Positions 46,638 to 55,891 of a stretch of 64,000 nt of DNA are shown here, piece after piece. The stretch is from positions 22,587,501-22,651,500 of the forward strand of contig NC_046680.1 in the NCBI RefSeq assembly GCF_009870125.1. Reading direction: 5' to 3'. Numbering within the stretch: position 1 is the first letter of the stretch; the number at the start of each line of letters is the position of its first letter. A program made the translations under genes and the position numbers. A model generated the notes under the pieces. That model was not told where the DNA came from. It did no database searches and saw nothing but the letters and a program-made list of their open reading frames with translations. This DNA is from Drosophila pseudoobscura (lineage: Eukaryota > Arthropoda > Insecta > Diptera > Drosophilidae).

Positions 46638-48389
46638 CTACATGTGTTGCAGCGTCGTCCGGAAGTCGTCCACCAACTGCTTCATGGCCATCGTGCAGCC
46701 CACAATCCCAAAGACGAGTCCCACGACGATGAGCAGGAGGTCGCGCACCAGCTTCCACCTGAGACGCCCGTAGCCGACGTCGTAGTTGAGGAAGATGTCT
46801 ATCAGGGCCGGACAGAGCAGGTTCAGATTGCTCAGAGAGAAGGCGCCCTCCAGCTCGGTGAGGGCGGCCAGATTGGGCACGCCCACAGCCACCAGACCTG
46901 CGCGGAAGAAGGAGCTGTGAGTGGCCTTCAGGGCAGTGGCTGGAGCAGCGATGCCGACCTGTGAGCAGCAGAAAGCTGAGGCGCACCGCATACTCCTGGA
47001 GAGTGTGGTACCTCCCCTTCTCTGTGGCTTCACTGTAGTCGCTGAAGATCACCGTGATCACCACGAAGCCGTTGAGGGGATAGCTCAGGAAGATTCCCGT
47101 GGCAATGAAGACTTTGATCAGCTGCGAAAGACTGTGAGAGATCGAGCGAGAGATCGAGCGAGAGTGAGCGAAACTTGGGACGGGATTCTTACATTTCATT
47201 CTGCGGTATGTTCAGGGTTATGCTGGCCTCCACGATCTCGCCGAACCGCCAATAGCCCATGATGCCGAAGAATATGTTGGAGAGGAGGATGAAGAAGACG
47301 GAGACATTCAGAACACCGAACATCCCCAGATAGCTCTGGGGCTGGGCCATGTTCGCCTCCACAACCAGCATCTACGGAGAAGAGGATCAGTAGATCAGTA
47401 GCAGCCCCGATGCGGCGAAAAAGGGATACTCACCGAGCCCACGGCTGTCAGGGAGAAGGAGGCGATGCCGAAGAAGACCAGCCACTCGCTGGGGCATGTG
47501 GTCAGCTGGCGCTCGCGGGGATCGGGCAGCCCGCTGAAGAGGTAGTACATGATGAAGGCAAAGCCCCCGTAGAGCAGGAAGTTGGAGACCAAGTTGAGGG
47601 GCACCAGGTACTTGAGACGCCGGATCAGGAAGAGGGGCAGCAGGAGCAGGCACGCGCCCAGGACGTAGTAGCGCTCGTTGTACTTGCCGCCGTAGTAGTC
47701 GCCGATCTCCTTGAAGTTCTTGGCCACGAACACCAGGTAGACGGTGCACAGCCCGAACTGGCCGAAGACCAGGACACAGGCGGTCAGGAGGCCGGCGGTG
47801 CGGCCGAAGCGGTGCACCCACTTGGGCCCCAGCTCGTAGGCAATCTGCACGGCCTCCGGCATGGACACCTGCGGCACTCGGCGCCTGCGACAGCACTCGG
47901 TCATGCCGGCGATCTGTCCGCGGAAGAGACCGGAAACCAATGAGAAATCGGGGCGGGGGGCTGTCCACAGCCACTTACAGACCAGCAAATGGATGGAGTA
48001 CGTCAGCAGGATCATCAGCAGGACCGAAAAGAGGACGCCCCCCAGAACGCCCGAGTGGCGGAAGGCCAGCGGCATGGCCAGGATTCCGGTGCCAATCACG
48101 CACTTCAGCAGGGATATGACGGCATCGCAGTTGCTGGGGAAGTGTGCGAACGGATTCAACGAGGGGAAGGGAAGGGAAGAGCAAAGGGCAACTCACGTCA
48201 GCGGCACCTCCACGGTTCGCTTCTCGTACGGATTGTAGATGAAGAACGACGACCTGGAGCGACTGCAGGGAGGACAAGTTTGAATCCAGGAATCCAGGAA
48301 CCCCAAACCAGTAGCCCCAAAAACACTCACATTTCGGTTAAAGCCAGTTCCGTTGGCTCCGCCTGCTCCGGCCTTGGCTTGGGCTCCAT
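46638..48389 (-). CDS. SLC36/pathetic-type proton-coupled amino-acid transporter (seven exons)
   Basis: A polytopic membrane protein of about 455 residues, normal for the SLC36 (PAT) branch of the amino acid/auxin permease family. Exons (minus): 48389-48331, 48262-48197, 48133-47983, 47913-47434, 47371-47193, 47131-46959, 46897-46638; all introns are short. A hydrophilic N-terminus precedes the family signature [20 protein letters not shown] in TM1. Later segments fit TM helices, for example [55 protein letters not shown] and [19 protein letters not shown], and the C-terminus ends [22 protein letters not shown] is also typical of the family. The family moves small neutral amino acids with protons at plasma or lysosomal membranes; substrate cannot be told here. 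The donor of intron 3 is ambiguous: GTCTGT keeps the frame, the stronger GTAAGT 4 nt on does not. The exact fly paralogue is not assigned. Confidence 0.9.
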
Positions 48390-49487
48390 TCCCCCAGAGA
48401 ACTTCGAAAGGAAAGGCGACGCAGAGAGAAGGACCAAAGCCAAGCAAAGGGAAAACGAAAAAGTGTCTCGCCCTTTTGACAGCAATTTCAAATTAGTTCA
48501 GTCGATTCCCCGCAACTGCCGGCAGCTGCGCACACATTCAATTCACTTAGAACGAATCAGAGCCGGCGCCGGAAATGCCCGCCACTGCGGCACAATCAAA
48601 ATGGCTGCACATGCGCGGCCATTATCGTAATAAGTGCAACTTATGGCCAGCCTTGGGGCGCTGCAGGGCATAAACTGCCCCAACTAACGGCGGTCGTGCG
48701 GTTGGGAGCGGGGGCAGGGAGAGGCCAACGAAGCCCTCAAAGCCGCATCTCTAAGGCCACAGTGAGATCTGTACCCTCTAGGAGTCCTACCCTACAATAC
48801 CCTGCAAAAATGAGTCTTGAGAGGACCCAACTGATTGCCAGGATATCCAGGCTCCACTGTCTCCATTCCCCGTTCCCCAGTGGACGATTGCCGAGCCCGA
48901 ATGTGCATTTCCGCGTCCGCATTTAGTTGTAGCTGCAGTTGTGCCTGTCTGTCTGTGTGTGTGTGCGAACTTAACAGTAAATTGAATTAAAATTTATTGT
49001 GCAAATTGCAGAATTCCGAAAGCGCGTAGTGCAGCCCCAAAGCCAAAGCCAAAGCGAAAGCCAAAGCCAAAGCCGGAACACGCGCTGACGGCAGTCGCCG
49101 AATGTCAGGCAAAGACATCGGCGCAAATCCAATACAAATAAAATTAAGTAAAAATGCACACAGCGCCAGGATGCGGGAGGGGTGCTGTGTGGGGTGGGGG
49201 GTGGGGCATGGGGGTGCGGAGTGTTTGGCAGAGAAATATGCAAATGTGATATTGTCGCTGGGCGACATTTACAACAATTACAATAACAACGACAGAGGAG
49301 GATGGGGATGGGGAAGGGGATACCTGTGGGGGCGGAGACGGAGTCGGAGACGGAGACGGCACCTAACTGCGTGCGACATGTGACACGATATTCAAATAAA
49401 GGCGCACGGCGCACAGCGCACTGCTGGGGCGCTGCTGGGGAGGCGTGGCATTTATAGCATATATTTTGCATAAAGGGAAATATGCAG

Positions 49488-49513
49488 CAGTGGCAGTGGC
49501 AGTGGCAGTGGCA
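49488..49513. repeat. GCAGTG hexanucleotide array
   Basis: Four to five copies of GCAGTG, the most frequent hexamer repeat unit in this window. Confidence 0.85.
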
Positions 49514-50789
49514 GAAGCAGCAGTTACTACTGGAAAAGAAAACGAGCGACGGCAGCGCAGCAGCAGAAATCAAATAAAACAAATTTGGAATTTTACAGCA
49601 GACAAGGACGGAAGGAAGCAACGAAGGATCCCCAAGAACTGCTTATGTGCAGCGCGACAATGCTGGGTCCCAGTCCCAGTCCCAGGCCCAGACCCAGACC
49701 CAGTCCTGGCTGCTGGCTCCTGGCTGAGTCCTTCTCTGGACTGCCTCCACATGTTCCTTAAACTGTCACCAAATGTGTGTGAGTGTACGTGTGTGTGTGT
49801 GGAAGTATGCCGGGGTGAGAGAGTCTTTGTGTCTGTCCGGGTGTGTATGTTAGGGAAACAAACAGACTGACATTCAATTTAAATTCCTATACAAATAATT
49901 GCATGGCATTGGCGGGGGCCTGGAGGGGGCGATTGCTAACGGCAGATTGCAGCTCTGAGATAAAAAAGTCTAACCTGAACTACAGTTGATTTGCTTTGTG
50001 CAAAAGGCACGAGGGACCAGACCCCAAACTGAAAGCATCCAAGATGTTGCACAGAACTAAGGGGATTCACACTGCAGCAGAGCGGGAGGATTGCACCAGA
50101 GCCGCTGAATCGTCATATCCCCATCCCCAATATAATTATTCACACGCCGTTTTTGCACAGACTCTTTCAAAGCACAGACTAATTTGCTTAGCCCAATGTC
50201 ATTGGCCAGACCAGACCAGGCCAGGCCAGACCAGACCAGAAAGTCATCCTGCAAATAATTATAAATTCCTTGCGGTGCTCGTCTGCCTGCCGGAGCTGAG
50301 CTGCTCCTCCACTATTATTCCGGGGCTCATCATCCGTCTCTAAGCCAAAAATAAATTCCATTTCAACGCAAATTTTCCCAATGCAGCGCACGCACGCAGG
50401 ACGAGCAGGACGAGCAGGATGTGCTGGCTTTTGTCCTTGGCAATCGGCGTTCACCTGGCACGCCATCCCAAACATTATCACTGCGGTTATCCCAGCAGCG
50501 TCGTCGTCATCATCAAATGTTATCAACAGCTTAGCGACACAAAGCGGGGCAGGCGTGGCAGGCGTGGCAGGCGGGGTGGGGGGTACAAAAAACTTTGCAA
50601 GTGCGCCACGTTCCGCTGCAGTTGCTCCTGCTGGTGCATCCTGGCAATGCCCCTTCCTCGTACCGCACCGCACCGCACCACACCGTACTGTGGCATGCAC
50701 CGCGTGCTTCCCCATTCTGTGCGCATCAATGATTTTGATCAGATTTACTGAAGCCGCCTGTCTATGTCCAGCAACGCCACCGCACAACT

Positions 50790-50808
50790 CCCCCCCCCCC
50801 CCCCCCCC
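50790..50808. repeat. Poly-C run of 19
   Basis: Nineteen consecutive C, a likely G-quadruplex former on the minus strand and an unstable homopolymer. Confidence 0.85.
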
Positions 50809-51586
50809 ACAGCGCCTGCTATGTATTTTTGCATTTATAATGAAATTCATCGTTCATTTTTCATACTTGCACAAAGTGGATTTTTATTAGATTCCCATTT
50901 CTCTTTTTTCCCCACTTCCTGCGCTGCTTCTTCCGCCGTTTTGAGTCCGTCCCGTCCTTTTCCAGATTTTTCTGATTTTGTTTCTGCGTAGCCGCATGGC
51001 ACGAAATTAATGCGGTTTGGAGCTCTCTGGAGCTCCATATGGAGCGAGGCCACGGAACACATCCGGTGCAGGGCACTTACATTTTTTCATCGCGAAAAGA
51101 AAACACAATATTCTAGCTGAAAGTGCACTTCAATTGAATTATCGGTAATTGATAATCGAGAAAGTTAATTGGTGCAGATTGGGTTGGGAAATAAATACAC
51201 AAATAATTGAATTGCTAGAATGTTTGGGTTACTAGAGTAGAGTAGAGCGGAGAATTGTGTGTGGGGCCTTTGTTTATTAAATACAAAATATAGTCCCATA
51301 AGAGACTGAAATTGCTCGTCGCTGATTTGATATCACTCAAACTCTCCCTCTCGCGTTTATTCGCCGGAAGCGAATTCGCCCTAGCTCGGCTTCTGTTTTG
51401 CAGCTCAGCCCGCCGATCTGCTTCGTGCTCGAAATAATTCGCCCCCGCTCGTTCTAGCTTTGCGCTCTCAATTGTGCGCCCTTTCTCTGCTGTGATGATT
51501 CGCCTGGTCGCGAATTCGCCGTCGCCTCGTTTTTGCTTTCTCTAGGGATCGGATCGGATTGCAATTGGAAAGAGTCAGCCTACAGA

Positions 51587-51660
51587 CATACATACATACA
51601 TATATGTACACATGTATGTACATGTATGCGTGTGTATATTAACCGTATATGCACGGTTAA
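51587..51660. repeat. CATA repeat and adjacent TTAACCGT inverted repeat
   Basis: CATA units followed by GTACATGTATG-type palindromic sequence. At 51639-51660 TTAACCGT and ACGGTTAA form an 8 bp perfect inverted repeat around a 6 nt spacer, a possible dimeric protein-binding site. Confidence 0.5.
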
Positions 51661-52474
51661 CTCTGATTTCCATTTATAAGAATGCATATTATTTGCTCTG
51701 TATAATAAGCCAAAGTATTGAAATTGAATACTGACAGCTCCATACGTCCTTTCTTGCTTTTAAGAACTGGAAAAGTTCACATTTCACAGCGCGTGGCGTG
51801 GCATGGCTTCATTTATTATATTATGCATATTTTCCACACAATTTTTCACTGCTGCTGGAGCGTGTTGTGTGTGTGGGGGGGGGAGAAACTATTTGGAAAA
51901 CAAACGCAACGCAACGCACACACACACACCACTCGGCGAATTTTCTATTAAATAAACTGTCAGTCATTGACGTTGGTGCGTCTCCAACGTGTGTCCTGTC
52001 CTCTGCCTCTACCTCCGCCTCCGCCTCCGCCTCCAAGTGCCAATGCGAAAGTCATACACGATGATGTTTCAAATAATTGCACACCCCGGCTCAACTCTCC
52101 CTCTTTGCTCCTTCCAGTGAACGGGAAAAATATTAACAGCATTTTTAGCGAGAGGCACGCAAAAACAAAGGATAAGACTAGCAGGTCCCTTCGCATATTA
52201 TTTTCTGGTCTTCTGCCGGGGTATGTGTCGCCTGTCTGGAGCGTAATTGAAAGCTACACGTAGAATATTAGACAGAGCAAAAGGTTGAGTACATTATGCG
52301 GTCACGAAACGTGAGCGTACACAGAATTTCTATTAATCCTCGGAACGAAACTGACAATGAATAGCGGAGATACAAATAACCTATAAAATAAATACGTTAA
52401 AAACGAGTTTAAGAGTTCGCGCGCATGTTAGCTCACTGACAAAAGCTAGCTCACACAGATTTAGGTGCTGTTAG

Positions 52475-52490
52475 GCGCGAAATTTCGCGC
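52475..52490. promoter_or_regulatory. Perfect 16 bp palindrome with twin E2F-like sites
   Basis: GCGCGAAATTTCGCGC is perfectly self-complementary. It contains TTTCGCGC on each strand, matching the E2F/Dp consensus TTTSSCGC. It sits in AT-rich sequence, so the local GCGC islands stand out. No recognised cell-cycle gene is adjacent. Confidence 0.4.
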
Positions 52491-54039
52491 TTACATTTGA
52501 ATTTAACAGTGCCATAACATATGTCAGTACAGTGTATAGTTTGTGGCGAGGAATACGAGGCAAGGCGCGACACTGTCCTTCAGGGACTGCCGCGGCACAT
52601 CCTTGGACAAGTCCTTGGGAAACTTGAGCAGCCGACTTAGACCGAAGTAGACCCTTATACCTACCACAAATATGCCTACCAGCAGCGCACCTGCTTCTCC
52701 AGCTTCTAGGGCTGATGGATCTTGAAGCACCACCCACTTTGGCCAGCGTGGTCTGACCGTTGTGTTGGCCGTAAACTAAAAAAGCGTTGTTGTGGCGTTG
52801 TTCAGGTTCTCTCTTCAGGAGGAAGTACGTTCTAGGCGTCAAATCCCCCTCCGAAGGTCATTACTGGCTGGATTCTTGTAGTTCAATTTCTGCGGCTTAA
52901 TGGACCAATATGCCTACATACGCATGAGCATGAGCTTGCCCAAAAGCTGTCTGCTGGATCAAGAAAATGTCAAGGAAATATGCTACTAAGTATTTAGAGA
53001 CCAGGATTTGGCCTATTCTTATATCATCATCGTTGGGATCTTGACTGCTTATATAGTGAGTACAGTTTTGAAGAAGCATCAAATGGAACTCCCTTAATCC
53101 GTTTCTACACTACAATGTTCCAGCTTTGCAAACAGCTGCTTGACTTAAGTGAATATGTATCCGAGAACCGCCCTAATTTTTCCCAGCATAGCACTGACTG
53201 GGTTGAGCTGACAGTTGAGTTTCAGAACAGAAGATAGTTCATCAATGATCTGAAAACTTATTAAAATAGGCAAAAGTGATATTTTTGGGTATTTTTTACT
53301 CACTATTTACTAATTTCTTTACTATTTTCTCCTATAAGAAAGACGATTCTTGATTAAAGTTCCTCCTAGTCTCTCTTGACAGCCAACTAAGTTGTTTGCC
53401 AATGAAGTGATGACGAAGTGATTTATAAACAAAACACATGGACAAATCGTACGCTCGCATACGTTTCTTTGTAGGGGCAGATTGTAGGCAGATCGGAGGA
53501 GCTGCTATCCATCGACGCATTGGAAGATGTTTGAATAAAAAACACCCTCAGGCTTTGGTCGTTAGTTGCTCCAAGAATTTTCGTATTTAGGTATAATTAT
53601 GTATGAGTATGTGCGAGTTACTTAGTTCTATACAAATGTATAGTTGTCGCATCTAATATTGTTATTTTTTTTACAATAAAGTGTGTAGCCGCCGAAATCA
53701 ATTGCCAATTATCCCACAATAAATAAAAATACCGATATGCGTCTATGAGAATAATTAGTTCATGCAGTTATCAACAGATGGCGCCTATAAGGGATACCCG
53801 CGTATATACAAAACGATCATGCACCTGTTTTAATAAAGGGGGTATATCCGTTTGTTTATCGGTATACGAGACACATACACATACATAAGAAAATCAAAGC
53901 AATCGTTGCAGCAGTATTTAAAATAGGCCAGTCAGGTAGAAAATTGATTCACTAATCGGATAAAATTATGTGAATATTACTATCCAGCTAGTAATATTAA
54001 ACCGAATATCAAAAAAGACGAATTTGATAGAACTTGAAT
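52491..54039. pseudogene. Unrecognised, possibly decayed coding island
   Basis: Sequence with protein-like fragments but no intact gene. On the minus strand about 52524-52760 reads WVVLQDPSALEAGEAG and LLVGIFVVGIRVYFGLSRLL, then a polar stretch ending NYTLY at a stop; this resembles a membrane-protein end. Upstream on the same strand the frame is broken by a stop and shifted. On the + strand, 52902-53100 and 53116-53230 give fragments such as YSYIIIVGILTAYIVSTVL and FQLCKQLLDLSEYVSE, separated by stops. The rest (53250-54039) is AT-rich without a visible gene. I do not recognise the family; these may be remnants of a gene, real short exons, or chance. Confidence 0.2.
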
Positions 54040-54044
54040 AATTC

Positions 54045-54078
54045 GTCAGTATATTTATGGTATATTTGCGGTATTTCT
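54045..54078 (+). promoter_or_regulatory. Three tandem Ohler motif 6 sites
   Basis: GTCAGTATATTT (perfect KTYRGTATWTTT), TATGGTATATTT (one mismatch) and TGCGGTATTTCT (two mismatches) lie head to tail with an 11 bp period. Motif 6 marks housekeeping-type fly promoters. They lie about 340 bp upstream of the motif 1 site proposed for ATPCL and could belong to it or to another transcript. Confidence 0.5.
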
Positions 54079-54145
54079 GAGGGTTAGAGGGTCATACTGC
54101 TGCTCTCTACTACAACGAAGAAATGAGTCGTGATATGGAATGGCC

Positions 54146-54153
54146 TATAAAAG
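54146..54153 (+). promoter_or_regulatory. TATA-like element
   Basis: TATAAAAG followed by GGGG fits a strong TATA box on the + strand. No coding exon follows that I can recognise, so it may be a fortuitous match or an alternative upstream start for ATPCL. Confidence 0.25.
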
Positions 54154-54415
54154 GGGGTAGGGACAACAGGCAAAAACAGCCAAGCCAAGGCAAATAGCAA
54201 GGCTCGTCCGAACCCCACCTCGCGAGTGATGGCAAAAGGGGTGGACTTTACCTTGCATGCGTTTCTTTTTTTAGGCGGTTGGTCCCACTGTGCATACCCT
54301 ATTTTCCCTCCCAATATGTAGCAAATGTGTAGTTACCGAGTAGTTGCGATGTAATTACTTGAACAAAATGTAAATAATGAAGAAACGAACATGTAGTATA
54401 TGTAGTATAAAGCCG

Positions 54416-54426
54416 CGGTCACACTG
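54416..54426 (+). promoter_or_regulatory. Ohler motif 1 (M1BP site), proposed ATPCL promoter
   Basis: CGGTCACACTG matches the motif 1 consensus YGGTCACACTR exactly. In flies this motif sits at transcription starts of broadly expressed TATA-less genes. It lies on the same strand as ATPCL and just upstream of a plausible non-coding exon. Confidence 0.6.
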
Positions 54427-54533
54427 GTGAAACAAAAAAAAAACAAGAACGAAAAAGAAAGTTGGCGATTTTTGGTTTACGTGTAAATTACTAACTAATA
54501 TACGCGAAGTTGCTATAACTAAAGTGAGTGTAC
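54427..54533 (+). other. Proposed non-coding first exon of ATPCL
   Basis: Downstream of motif 1, A-rich sequence runs to AACTAAA followed by GTGAGT (54534-54539), a strong donor. ATPCL coding begins only 8 nt after a good acceptor (TTCTACCCTTGACAG, ending 55883), so an upstream leader exon is required. This is the best candidate; the implied intron is 1350 bp. Other leader exons cannot be excluded. Confidence 0.45.
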
Positions 54534-55883
54534 CCGATCAGAATAATCCGGGACTGCTAAATCGGCAGTTATTAACACACTGCAAGTGCTATTTGAAAGT
54601 AAAACATGGGTAACCAGAGTGACGTAGATCTCGCAAATGTACACACATCGGGCGGGCACGCACTCACATTGAATCTTGCAGAAATTTATGTGCATAGCTA
54701 TGCAGATGCTTGAGAATTTAATACTGAAATACTAAAGCGAGCACTTGCAACGTTAGATTAAAGTAAAGCTGACCTCATGCCCTGTGATGCAACTGCTGCT
54801 GTATTGATTTTGCCCACTTTCACCTCTTACTAAATTCGGTTTCGCTAAAAACCGCGGCAGATTGTCATACGCGTCAGAAATAGGAACGGAACGCACCGCT
54901 GCGCAGTGAACTTCGTTACCCGATGTAAATTAGGCAGATAGATACTATAACATGTACTATATATGTATACAGCGGGCATATAGCAAAGTCATTACCTGAC
55001 GAGGCGACCAAGAAGAAGGGAGGGGGACGCGGAGGGGCCAATGTCAGTGGCTGCTTAAAATGTGTGTGCTTTTCAAATTAGATTCAAAGCTCCACTAGCT
55101 AGCCCAGCCACTAGTGGGTACCGTTTCGCCCTCGACTCCTCACATCATTTAGTTTGAAGAAATTTTGGGAGAAAGTTAAGCTGGTAGGCAGCTGCTGCCC
55201 TTCGATAACCGGTTCATCACAGCCCAACCACTTGTTTGACAAGTGAAAGACTGTGGACCACTGTCCAGGTAGTGCATAGCCCAGTGCCAGCCTCCCCCTT
55301 AATCTGGAGAGAGGCTTATTCTTGGGGACTAACGTAAGCCCCGTTGTCTGTCGCTCTTAAATCTCCCAATCTCCCAAATCTCCAAAGACAGCGAGGCACC
55401 CGAACAGCTTGTGCTCGCGCTCGCGCTCGCGCCTAAGTCGTCGCACGAAGGCAGGCGCTGACGAGGCGGTCGCTGACGCTGACGCTGCCTGCCCTGTTGC
55501 TTAGCTTTTGTTTCCCTTTCGTGGCTGGTGCTTGCGCATATTTGATTTCAGTTTACTTCCAAACTCGACATCGTGCAGGTTGACAGACACACAGGTTTCC
55601 AAGTGATTCGATTCCAGAAATAAAACACCGGACACCAACACACGCACCACACACACACACACCGTCAGAAATACCTATTGCACTTGCACACTCACACACA
55701 AACACTCTAACGGGCGGCTCCGTCTCTAATCAATTCTAAGTAAATACTTGTAAAATCAAAGTTTGAAAGTACAGACAAAAGTCAAACGGTACGGCACGAC
55801 ACGGGGTGGGGTGGGGTCCATATTTGCCATTGAATTCCGATCCATGCCTATATCCTATGTTTCTCTCTTTCTACCCTTGACAG
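54534..55883 (+). other. Proposed first intron of ATPCL
   Basis: No gene seen inside. It contains GCTCGC repeats (55413-55432), a GCTGAC run near 55470-55485 and CA/AC-rich sequence near 55645-55700. It ends in a polypyrimidine tract and CAG at 55883. Confidence 0.4.
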
Positions 55884-55891
55884 CATCTGGG

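Larger units (their letters stand above)
48390..52474. other. Non-coding DNA upstream of the transporter
   Basis: The transporter promoter should lie in the first few hundred bases, but no TATA box is obvious. Further on are AAAGCC repeats (49030-49075), a GGCAGT array, CCCAGT/CCCAGA repeats (49670-49705), GACCAG repeats (50205-50245), GGCGTGGCA repeats (50550-50582), a C run of 19, and CATA/GTAC-rich sequence near 51.6 kb. No coding exon or RNA gene could be supported. Confidence 0.5.

Noticed and set aside
50188-50850. A 220-codon minus-strand open frame
   Set aside because: Contains translated tandem repeats (PARPARPA and PTPPATPATPA) and homopolymer products, with no recognisable family.
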